Shown here piece by piece: positions 8,333 through 15,206 of a stretch of 42,154 bases of DNA (position 1 is the stretch's first letter; each line of letters opens with the position of its first letter). Made by a program: the position numbers and the translations under genes. Source of the stretch: Fibrobacter sp. (GTDB lineage: Bacteria > Fibrobacterota > Fibrobacteria > Fibrobacterales > Fibrobacteraceae); contig JAILDK010000046.1 of the NCBI GenBank assembly GCA_024689485.1, forward strand, positions 1-42,154, in the 5' to 3' direction. The notes beneath the pieces were generated by a model. The model was not told where the DNA came from and did no database searches. It saw only the letters and a program-made list of their open reading frames with translations.

Positions 8333-8337
8333 CGCAT

Positions 8338-9519
8338 ATGAGCGAAATCAACGAAAATACCGATATTTACCGGATTACGCGTGCCGACGGCAAGGAATAT
8401 ATCCTCGTCGGAACGGCGCATATTTCCCAGGAATCGAAAGATTTGGTCGCGAAAGCGATTGCGGAAGAACATCCGGATACCGTATGTGTGGAACTCGATG
8501 AAGGCCGTCTCAAGTCTTTAGAAGACCCGGACCGCTGGAAAAAGACCGATTTGCGCAAGATTATCCGCGAGCACCAGCTCGGCACTTTGATTGCAAACCT
8601 CGTCCTCGGCTCTTACCAAAAGAGAATGGGCATGCAGACGGGCGTCCGTCCGGGCGCGGAACTCTACGGCGCCATTCTGAATGCGCGTGAAGCGAACATT
8701 CCGACCGTTCTCGCCGACCGAGATATTAAGGTAACGCTCCGCCGGACATGGAGCTGCACCCCGTGGTACCGCAAGTTTTCGCTGATCGCTTCGCTCTTTG
8801 CAAGCCTTTTCGACAAGACGGAAGTCTCCGAAGAAGAACTCCGCAAAATCAAGTCGCAGGATTCCCTTTCGACAATGATGCAGGAATTCGGCAAGACCTT
8901 CCCCGAAGTGAAGACCGTTCTGATCGACGAGCGCGACCAGTACTTGGCGAGCCGTATTCGCAATGCTCCGGGTAATCGTGTTCTCGCCGTCGTGGGTGCG
9001 GGCCATATTGCGGGCATCCGTAAGATTATCGAAGATGACCGTCCGCTGCCGTCCGAAGAATCCCTTTGCGAAATCAAGCCGTCCTCGGCGCTGTTCAAGA
9101 TTTTCGGCTGGGCGATTACCGCGGCGATCATCCTTTCGATCGTGTTTGTGGGCTTCCAGTCCGGGCTTGAAAAAGCGGGCGAGCTGACGCTTAACTGGTT
9201 CCTGTATACGGGCGGCGGTGCCATGCTCGGTGCAATCATTGCGGGCGCGCATCCGCTTGCGATGCTCACGGCCTTGGTGATGGCGCCGTTTACGGGCCTC
9301 ACTCCGCTGATCGGTGTGGGCTTCTTTGTGGCGCTCGTGCAGGTTTACATGCGTCCGCCGCGCGTTTCGGAATTCGAAACGGTGTCCGAAGATATTTGGA
9401 AAGTCACCCGTTGGTGGCGCAACCGCGTGACCCGTGTCATTCTTTGTTTTTTGCTTCCGGGATTCCCGGCGATCATCGGCAAAATCATAGCACTCGTTGG
9501 AATTTATAAAGCGTTTTAA
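8338..9519 (+). CDS. TraB/PrgY-family membrane protein
   Basis: This 393-aa protein matches the TraB (pheromone-shutdown, PrgY) family. The N-terminal half carries the family motifs GTAHIS (residues ~23-28), CVELDEGR, and later AVVGAGHIAGI, which are thought to contribute to a metal-dependent protease-like site. The C-terminal ~140 residues hold about four membrane segments, including LLPGFPAIIGKIIALVGIY at the end. In enterococci PrgY/TraB limits pheromone activity. The role in bacteria without conjugative pheromones is unknown. The frame is open for 500 codons upstream, but that part is antisense to cmk and the lipoprotein, so ATG 8338 is taken as the start. Confidence 0.88.
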   Translation: MSEINENTDIYRITRADGKEYILVGTAHISQESKDLVAKAIAEEHPDTVCVELDEGRLKSLEDPDRWKKTDLRKIIREHQLGTLIANLVLGSYQKRMGMQTGVRPGAELYGAILNAREANIPTVLADRDIKVTLRRTWSCTPWYRKFSLIASLFASLFDKTEVSEEELRKIKSQDSLSTMMQEFGKTFPEVKTVLIDERDQYLASRIRNAPGNRVLAVVGAGHIAGIRKIIEDDRPLPSEESLCEIKPSSALFKIFGWAITAAIILSIVFVGFQSGLEKAGELTLNWFLYTGGGAMLGAIIAGAHPLAMLTALVMAPFTGLTPLIGVGFFVALVQVYMRPPRVSEFETVSEDIWKVTRWWRNRVTRVILCFLLPGFPAIIGKIIALVGIYKAF

Positions 9520-9523
9520 CGTA

Positions 9524-9552
9524 TTGCGAACCCTATCAACTTTGTATATTTT
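9524..9552 (+). promoter_or_regulatory. FCB-type promoter for coiled-coil/zapA operon
   Basis: TTG (9524-9526), 18 nt, TATATTTT (9545-9552), then a short leader with AAGGAAGGAG (9561-9570) before ATG 9576. Confidence 0.55.
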
Positions 9553-9575
9553 CCTTGAAAAAGGAAGGAGCATTT

Positions 9576-10226
9576 ATGAATCTTGAAAATCTGGACGCGC
9601 TGTCCCAAAAAATTCAGTCGCTTCTCGAAGCGACTCGCCGCTTTAAGGCCGAAAAGGCTGCCGCCGAACAGAAGGTTGCGGAAAAGTGCGCTGAAATCGA
9701 AGCTTTGCACTCCGAAATCTCGAACAAGTCCTCGGAAATCGAATCTCTTCAGGGCGAAATCGCTTCGAAGAACTCGGAACTCGGACAAAAACAGGCGACG
9801 ATCGACAGCACTTTGAAGGATTATGAATCGGTACGTTCGGAACTCGACCAGATTTCTTCGGAACTGGACAACAAGATCGCTGAAATCGAATCCTTGAACA
9901 CCAAGATTCAGGAACGCGACAACGAAATTGAAACCCTCAAGGCCGATGTCGCCGAAAAGGATGCGAAGATCGAAGAAATGGAAAGCGTCGTGAGCGAACA
10001 GGATAGCGAAATCCAGTCCGCCCAGGAAAAGTTCCAGAACCTCCTTTCGACCATCGAAAACGAACTCGGCACGGAACTCCAGGTCACTTCTCCGGAAGAA
10101 GCTTCCGAAGCAGCCGAAGAAGTTGCAGAAGAAACCGCAGAAGAATCCCAGGAAATCGCCGAAGAAGACGTGAACCAGGATCAGCCGAAACAACAGGAGT
10201 CTGCACAGACCGATTTTTTCGCCTGA
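9576..10226 (+). CDS. Coiled-coil protein upstream of zapA
   Basis: This 216-aa protein is almost entirely heptad-repeat coiled coil from residue ~5 to 165, with recurring E-I-E-S/A-L and S-E-I patterns. It ends in an acidic Ala/Glu-rich tail and a Gln-rich C-terminus. There is no signal peptide, so it is probably cytoplasmic. The start ATG 9576 follows the very strong AAGGAAGGAG site; a TTG at 9555 upstream is less likely. The next gene is ZapA-like, and coiled-coil proteins such as ZapB work with ZapA at the division ring. A division role is therefore possible but rests on position only. Confidence 0.85.
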   Translation: MNLENLDALSQKIQSLLEATRRFKAEKAAAEQKVAEKCAEIEALHSEISNKSSEIESLQGEIASKNSELGQKQATIDSTLKDYESVRSELDQISSELDNKIAEIESLNTKIQERDNEIETLKADVAEKDAKIEEMESVVSEQDSEIQSAQEKFQNLLSTIENELGTELQVTSPEEASEAAEEVAEETAEESQEIAEEDVNQDQPKQQESAQTDFFA

Positions 10227-10268
10227 GGTGGTTCGCAGCCACCGATTCGTTTGGCGTCGGAATAAAGG

Positions 10269-10625
10269 ATGAATGAGGAAAAAATGGACGAGAAGGAACC
10301 TGCCTTACGCACTGCCCGAGTTGAAATCGGTACGGACCGATTCCAAATTCAGACAGACCTTACCGATGCTGAACTCTCTGCGATCGTCACCTATGTGACG
10401 AAAAAGATGCAGGCTTATGTAAGTTCGGATGCCCGCATGGATATGCGCAAGCAGCTCTTGCTGATGGCGATGGACATCACGTCGGAACTCTTCGACATGA
10501 AGCGTCGTCACGCGAGATACAAGGATTATTACCTCGAAAGCCAAAAGGTGGCGCAGGTATTATCCTCCATGTTGGACGATGAACTTGCAAAAATCAATCC
10601 TACGTCCGATATGACAAAGAAATGA
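10269..10625 (+). CDS. zapA: ZapA-like cell division protein
   Basis: This 118-aa protein has the size and layout of ZapA: an N-terminal beta strand region (ARVEIGTDRFQIQTDLTDAEL, residues ~15-36), a helix with a conserved stretch around IVTYVTKKM, then a long C-terminal helix (QLLLMAMDITSELFDMKR onwards) for dimerisation. ZapA cross-links FtsZ filaments at the Z-ring. It is followed by a 6S-like RNA, which strongly supports the call because zapA and ssrS are neighbours in many bacteria. Two in-frame ATGs exist (10269 and 10284). The first is used because AAAGGA precedes it. Confidence 0.8.
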   Translation: MNEEKMDEKEPALRTARVEIGTDRFQIQTDLTDAELSAIVTYVTKKMQAYVSSDARMDMRKQLLLMAMDITSELFDMKRRHARYKDYYLESQKVAQVLSSMLDDELAKINPTSDMTKK

Positions 10626-10657
10626 CAAAATTGTGGAAAGAAAAAGACACGAAAGCA

Positions 10658-10688
10658 TTGTACGATTTCTTTTTGCAAGCTATATTAT
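10658..10688 (+). promoter_or_regulatory. Promoter of the 6S-like RNA
   Basis: TTG (10658-10660), 20 nt, TATATTAT (10681-10688), ending 5 nt before the first base of the closing stem. Confidence 0.55.
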
Positions 10689-10693
10689 AAGTA

Positions 10694-10853
10694 GGCATCC
10701 ATCGGAAGTTATGCCCGATCTAACAAGATTCAATCAGCTCCGAACTCTTTCTTGAATGTTTATGCCCGGTCGCTTGACCCTGAAAAACTGCAAAGGAAGG
10801 AGGGCTATCTTTTTACAAGAGTAGCTTCGAGCGTATAGACCCGATAGGATGCC
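10694..10853 (+). ncRNA. ssrS: 6S-like RNA (candidate ssrS)
   Basis: The ~228 bases between zapA and the next terminator contain no plausible gene. GGCATCCATCGG (10694-10705) pairs with CCGAT-A-GGATGCC (10841-10853), twelve base pairs with one bulged A, closing a ~160-nt RNA. Size, a long terminal stem and the position directly after zapA are all features of 6S RNA, the RNA that binds the housekeeping RNA polymerase holoenzyme by mimicking an open promoter. A promoter lies just upstream and a terminator just downstream. The central bubble was not modelled. Confidence 0.72.
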
Positions 10854-10864
10854 AAATTTTTAAG

Positions 10865-10894
10865 AAAAAGGACCGGCGAATGCCGGTCTTTTTC
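10865..10894. terminator. Bidirectional terminator between 6S-like RNA and mscS
   Basis: GACCGGC (10871-10877) and GCCGGTC (10882-10888) form the stem, with A-rich and T-rich flanks so that it can work for both converging units. Confidence 0.88.
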
Positions 10895-10922
10895 TGTTTG
10901 AATTTCGCTTGAGAAGTAAAGA

Positions 10923-12044
10923 TCAATCCTTTTGGTAAATGCGCAGTCCAAAGAGCGGAAGCTTTGCCATGAGGAAGTCCACGACGTTCGATCCGAAGGT
11001 TTCGTATTCGGCCCAGGATGTGATCTTGGTGAACATGTAGATTTCGAGCGGAATGCCGTAGCCTTTGGATTCGAGTTCGCGGGCAAAGAGCGTTTTTTGC
11101 GGATCGACATCGTCCAAGGAGCGGATGTAGGTCGCGGCGAAGGCGCGGAAAAGTTCCATGTTCACGACCTGATCCTTTTCGGTCATTTTTTCAAGGCGCG
11201 TTCCGAGCATCGCGAGTACGGTCTTGTCGGCTTTAAGTGCTTCGATTTGCGCTTCGTTCAGATAGCCGAGCATTCTGCCGTCGATCAGAATGGAACGTTG
11301 AATGCAGCGGCGTCCGGAGTCTTGCATGGTGCGCCAGTTTTTAAATGTCGTGGAGACAAGCGTGTAAGCGGGGAGAATGCTCGTTGTATTGTCCCAGTTT
11401 TGAATGCGGATGCTCGTGAGCGAAACGTAGTCCACGGTACCGTTGATGTTTTCTTTGGGAATTTCAATCCAGTCGCCTGTACGGACAAGGTCGAGAATCG
11501 CGATTTGCACGCCTGCCGCAAAGCCGAGAATCGAATCCTTAAAGACCAACATGAAGACGGCTGCGAGAGCGCCAAGGCCCGAAAGCAGAATGACCGGGCT
11601 CTTGTTGGTGACCTGCGAGATCACGAGAATCGTGCAAATCAAGAAGCCTAAAAGGAGGCCCGCCTGGCGAACGCCTTGAATCGGAAGGCCCTGCTTTTTC
11701 GGATTCAGCAGAATCAAGTCCGCAATGGCGCGGAGGCAGGAATCGTAAACGAGATAGCCGACGATGATGAAGTAGATGTTGTTCAGCGTAATCAGAACTT
11801 GGAACAGGTCCGGCGAATTCGAAAGAACGCCCGGAAGTCCGCGGTAGAGAATGATCGCCGGGACGATGTGGGCAAAACGTTCAATCGCGTGATGCTTGAC
11901 AAGAAGATCGTCAAACTGGCCTTTGCTGCGTTCCGCGATTTTTTTGAAAATCGGCATGCAAATGTAGCGGCAAACATAAAGCGACACAAAGGCGATGCCG
12001 CAGAGAATTAAAAGGGCTTGGTATTGTTGAAACAATTCTATCAT
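10923..12044 (-). CDS. Mechanosensitive ion channel, MscS family (YbdG-like)
   Basis: This 373-aa protein has about five N-terminal membrane segments (residues ~8-180) and then the MscS pore/beta domain. The pore helix region reads LLSGLGALAAVFMLVFKDSILGF. The following RTGDWIEIP and the block STTFKNWRTMQDSGRRCIQRS match the YbdG-type branch with a long insertion in the beta domain. These channels open on membrane tension during hypo-osmotic shock. ATG 12042-12044 is the start. TATCTTGT on the same strand lies 5 nt upstream, with no Shine-Dalgarno. It is divergent from lepB, with both promoters inside the ~100-bp gap. Confidence 0.92.
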   Translation of the reverse strand: MIELFQQYQALLILCGIAFVSLYVCRYICMPIFKKIAERSKGQFDDLLVKHHAIERFAHIVPAIILYRGLPGVLSNSPDLFQVLITLNNIYFIIVGYLVYDSCLRAIADLILLNPKKQGLPIQGVRQAGLLLGFLICTILVISQVTNKSPVILLSGLGALAAVFMLVFKDSILGFAAGVQIAILDLVRTGDWIEIPKENINGTVDYVSLTSIRIQNWDNTTSILPAYTLVSTTFKNWRTMQDSGRRCIQRSILIDGRMLGYLNEAQIEALKADKTVLAMLGTRLEKMTEKDQVVNMELFRAFAATYIRSLDDVDPQKTLFARELESKGYGIPLEIYMFTKITSWAEYETFGSNVVDFLMAKLPLFGLRIYQKD

Positions 12045-12049
12045 ATTTC

Positions 12050-12057
12050 ACAAGATA
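12050..12057 (-). promoter_or_regulatory. -7-like box at the mscS start
   Basis: TATCTTGT on the minus strand, 5 nt (GAAAT) before the ATG. It fits the near-leaderless pattern seen at other genes here. Confidence 0.4.
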
Positions 12058-12124
12058 GAAAATTGCACGGGGTGAAAAGGGCCGTTCCGACGAATGGTAA
12101 AATTTCGGGTCTCGGTAGAATTTC

Positions 12125-12132
12125 TATCTTGC
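12125..12132 (+). promoter_or_regulatory. -7-like box at the lepB start
   Basis: TATCTTGC, 8 nt before ATG 12141. No Shine-Dalgarno can fit in between. Confidence 0.4.
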
Positions 12133-12140
12133 AGAGCCAT

Positions 12141-13421
12141 ATGGATTCGAAGAAATTTTCTATTCCGCGCGTGGTGAAGGCTGCGTTACGCGAAGTGATC
12201 GTGCCGATTGCGTGCGCGCTGATTGTGATTCAGTATGTGATTCAGGCGTTCCAGATTCCGAGTGGATCGATGGAAGATACGCTGCTCACGGGTGACTTTA
12301 TTTTGGGCCTCAAGTTTACCTACGGTTCTCCGGTGCCGTTTACGCATGCGAAGTTCCCGGGCCTTACCGATCCCAAAGTGGGTGACGTCATCATCTTCCG
12401 CTATCCGGGGGAACCTGCTTACCCCGATTACGATTATGCGCGTTATACGCATCTCGCCGACGGTCTGATGTTTGGAAACTTCTATTGGGATTCGAAGCCT
12501 TTGCAGGGAAATCCGCACCTGGTGCACTTTGCCGATGGCCCCAAGGACTTCATTAAGCGCTGCATTGCGGTCTCGGGCGATACGATCGAAGTGAACCGCG
12601 GCGTGCTTTCGCAGAACGGGGTAAAAAATGCAATTCCGGGAAAGGGCAAGTACACGGCTTATTACCGCACAGGCATTGCCCGCGATTCCTTGGAAAAAAC
12701 GCGCGTGCCTGCTCCGGGTGACGTCATCGATCTTTCGCAGCTTTCGCTGCCAAGGCTCTGGTGGATCCGCTCCCTGATGATGCAGGAAAATCCGGAAAAG
12801 AAGATTGAACTGGAACTGAACCTTTACAAGGATTCTGTTCTCGACAACCATCATCATTTTGAAAACTTCCGCGTGCCTGTGGAAAATGACCGCGGGCTTT
12901 TGCTGAACGCGGTGATGTCGCAGGGGCAGATCGTGGGACAGGCGATTCACCAGGGCGATACGATTGCAGGCCCTGCGAGCTTTATGCTGTTCAAGCAGCT
13001 CGCTCGCACCGGATTCTTGCCGCGCTTTGATCCGAATGCCCATTACAAGGGGATGACGCGTCCGGTGAGCTACGATTATTTTGAAGGTTCCCAGCTCGGC
13101 GATCTCGCTTATAACGTTTCGCTGGATTCGACTCTCCGTTTGGAAGCGAACATTTTGGTGGACGGTCAAAAGACGACCGCGTACACGGTGCAGTATCCGG
13201 TGTACTTTATGATGGGCGATAACCGCGACAATTCTGCGGACAGCCGCTATTGGGGCTTTGTTTCGAGAAGGAACATTAAGGCGAAGGCTTTTGTCGTGTA
13301 CTTCTCCTTTGACAATGCGGACGGAAGCTTCTCCTTTGGAAATCCGTTCAGCTGGTTCAAGATTCCGTTCCAGATTCGCTGGACGCGCATCGGTAAGATC
13401 ATTCACATGATCGGGGATTAG
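12141..13421 (+). CDS. lepB: Signal peptidase I
   Basis: This 426-aa serine protease removes signal peptides on the periplasmic side of the inner membrane. One N-terminal membrane helix (residues ~18-36) leads to box B, IPSGSMEDTL, with catalytic Ser43. The general base Lys139 is in DFIKRCIAVSGD, and box E, GDNRDNSADSRYWGFV, follows near residue 360. The ~200-residue spacer between boxes D and E is much larger than in E. coli, as in other FCB-group enzymes. The frame extends upstream to 12018, but that part overlaps the divergent mscS start, so ATG 12141 is chosen. The next gene begins 6 bp after the stop. Confidence 0.96.
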   Translation: MDSKKFSIPRVVKAALREVIVPIACALIVIQYVIQAFQIPSGSMEDTLLTGDFILGLKFTYGSPVPFTHAKFPGLTDPKVGDVIIFRYPGEPAYPDYDYARYTHLADGLMFGNFYWDSKPLQGNPHLVHFADGPKDFIKRCIAVSGDTIEVNRGVLSQNGVKNAIPGKGKYTAYYRTGIARDSLEKTRVPAPGDVIDLSQLSLPRLWWIRSLMMQENPEKKIELELNLYKDSVLDNHHHFENFRVPVENDRGLLLNAVMSQGQIVGQAIHQGDTIAGPASFMLFKQLARTGFLPRFDPNAHYKGMTRPVSYDYFEGSQLGDLAYNVSLDSTLRLEANILVDGQKTTAYTVQYPVYFMMGDNRDNSADSRYWGFVSRRNIKAKAFVVYFSFDNADGSFSFGNPFSWFKIPFQIRWTRIGKIIHMIGD

Positions 13422-13427
13422 TCGAAG

Positions 13428-15206
13428 ATGAAGCTTCGAATTCTTGCACTTTTCTTCTTTGCGTTTGTTCTTTTGAACTGCGCGACGTCCGTCGCTCCGG
13501 GTGGCGGTCCAGAAGACAAGTACCCTCCGCGGGTGGCTGGGGTTTATCCGGCGCCGAATTCGACGAACATGCCGTTAGAACTGAATATCCATTTGCAGTT
13601 TGACGAATGGATTGCGACGAGCGTTCCGCGGAGTGCGGTCACGATTTCCCCTCCGCTCGAAAAGAAGCTCAAGTTTGAAGTCGATGGCGACGAACTCTAT
13701 GTGACGTCTCGGGCGCGCCTCGACTCGAATACGACTTATACGGTGACGATTGCGAGCGGTCTCAAGGATTTGCACGGGAATGCGGTGGCGGATCCTTTCC
13801 GTTTGACCTTCTCCACGGGCTCGATTATCGATTCGCTTTCGGTGTCGGGATATGCCATGGTGACGGCTTCGATGATCCAGAAAAAGCAGTTCCCGACGGT
13901 CGGTCTCTTTTTGATCGGTGCAACGGAACGCGCTTCGCATCATTACCTAGAAAAGTACCGCGATTCGACGCAGACGGTGGACGCGGATTCGATTCCGAAG
14001 CTCACCAAGGAACAGCCTCTCTTTTCGACGCAGACCGATAGTCTTGGAAGATTCCACCTGGCAGGCTTAAAGGCGGGGCATTACCGCGTCGTCGCCTTCC
14101 TCGATGTGAACGGAAACCAGAAGATTGAAACCTCGGCGGAACTCGCCGGCGTCGCGGTCAGCGATTTGAACTTGACCCCGGAATTTGCGGATACGCTCTG
14201 GATTCCGCTCTCGGACCAGGATACGACTCCGGTTTCCCTCGAATCGATTACGCAGGTCGGTAAAAACGCTCTTACGGCGAAGTTCTCCAAGAATCTTTTG
14301 ATCGACAGCACACTTCTCGACAAAGAGAACTGTGTCCTTTTGACGCCGGACTCGACCCGCATTCGTCCGACGTGGATCTTCCGCGCTCCGCGCAGTACCG
14401 ACATGGAATTCGTCTTTGACTCTTTGCTGAACCGCGATTCCTCTTACACCTTCCGCTGCACGACCGGCAAGGATTCCGTGGGGCGCGTTTTGGATTCTCG
14501 CCTCGCGTCGCTTTCGATCGATTGGACAGAACAGAAGGGCGATACGCTTCCGACGAAGATGGTCGCTTCGGCGCCTGCGATGAATGCGAAAAACGTTTTC
14601 CCAAAGGATTCGATCGAAATTACCTATGACAAGCCTGTGGCGGATTCCGTTTTGGATTCTCTCCGTCGGGTGCTTGTTTTGGTGCAGAACCAGGATACGC
14701 TTCCGGTGCGCATTGAACGCAAAGATCCGGTGCGCTTTATGGTGTACGGCGATGAATTCTTCTTGACCGATGCAAAGGTGGAACTGCTCGAACGCTATGC
14801 GGATTCGACGCTTTCTTCGCCGGACTCGGTGACGGGTATTCGCGATACCATTGTAACGATGAAAACGCGTGCCTGGGTGAAGTTTGAAACGGTCCCGAAG
14901 CTTCAGTTGGCATCGCTTTCGGGAAAAATTCCGGGAGGCTCGACGGATACGCGCGTGCGCATTCGAAAGGCGGACTCGGATCGATTTACCACGGTGACTT
15001 GTGCGCCGAATGGAAACTTCCAAATGGATGATCTGACGGAAGGAAAGTACCTGATGGAATACTTCCGCACCAAGGATTCTTTGGATGTTCCGTACGCGGG
15101 TAAGTTGTTTGATTTTGAATATGGAATGCCGTGGCGCGCCTTGGCCGATACGCTCGTCATTGAGCGCGGCGCGAATGTGCTAGAAGCTGATTTGAAAGGA
15201 CTCTGA
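13428..15206 (+). CDS. Lipoprotein with bacterial Ig-like (Big_5-type) domain
   Basis: This 592-aa protein has a lipoprotein signal ending in the lipobox LLNC (Cys18), followed by APGGGPEDKYPP. That Gly/Pro-rich opening is typical of Bacteroidetes Ig-like lipoproteins. Residues ~35-130 match the Big_5 Ig-like fold (PRVAGVYPAPNSTNMPL through LTFSTGS), and a second Ig-like unit begins near residue 385 (MVASAPAMNAKNVFPKDSIEITYDKPV). Around residues 203-232 a segment reads like a carboxypeptidase-regulatory type domain (LKAGHYRVVAFLDVNGNQ). It is probably anchored in the outer membrane. Function is unknown. The last base of its TGA is the first base of the next gene's ATG. Confidence 0.85.
   Translation: MKLRILALFFFAFVLLNCATSVAPGGGPEDKYPPRVAGVYPAPNSTNMPLELNIHLQFDEWIATSVPRSAVTISPPLEKKLKFEVDGDELYVTSRARLDSNTTYTVTIASGLKDLHGNAVADPFRLTFSTGSIIDSLSVSGYAMVTASMIQKKQFPTVGLFLIGATERASHHYLEKYRDSTQTVDADSIPKLTKEQPLFSTQTDSLGRFHLAGLKAGHYRVVAFLDVNGNQKIETSAELAGVAVSDLNLTPEFADTLWIPLSDQDTTPVSLESITQVGKNALTAKFSKNLLIDSTLLDKENCVLLTPDSTRIRPTWIFRAPRSTDMEFVFDSLLNRDSSYTFRCTTGKDSVGRVLDSRLASLSIDWTEQKGDTLPTKMVASAPAMNAKNVFPKDSIEITYDKPVADSVLDSLRRVLVLVQNQDTLPVRIERKDPVRFMVYGDEFFLTDAKVELLERYADSTLSSPDSVTGIRDTIVTMKTRAWVKFETVPKLQLASLSGKIPGGSTDTRVRIRKADSDRFTTVTCAPNGNFQMDDLTEGKYLMEYFRTKDSLDVPYAGKLFDFEYGMPWRALADTLVIERGANVLEADLKGL

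Noticed and set aside
6835-8337. 500-codon upstream extension of the TraB-family frame
   Set aside because: It is antisense to cmk and the lipoprotein gene and has no family similarity. The TraB family start fits ATG 8338.
8221-8472. Upstream extension of the lipoprotein frame
   Set aside because: It would bury the lipoprotein signal peptide inside the protein and is antisense to the TraB gene. GGAGG supports ATG 8220.
11443-12011. Plus-strand frames inside the mscS gene
   Set aside because: Shadows of the minus-strand channel gene without ribosome sites or domains.
13575-15023. Minus-strand frames opposite the Ig-like lipoprotein
   Set aside because: Arg/His-rich antisense shadows with no signal, domain or ribosome site.
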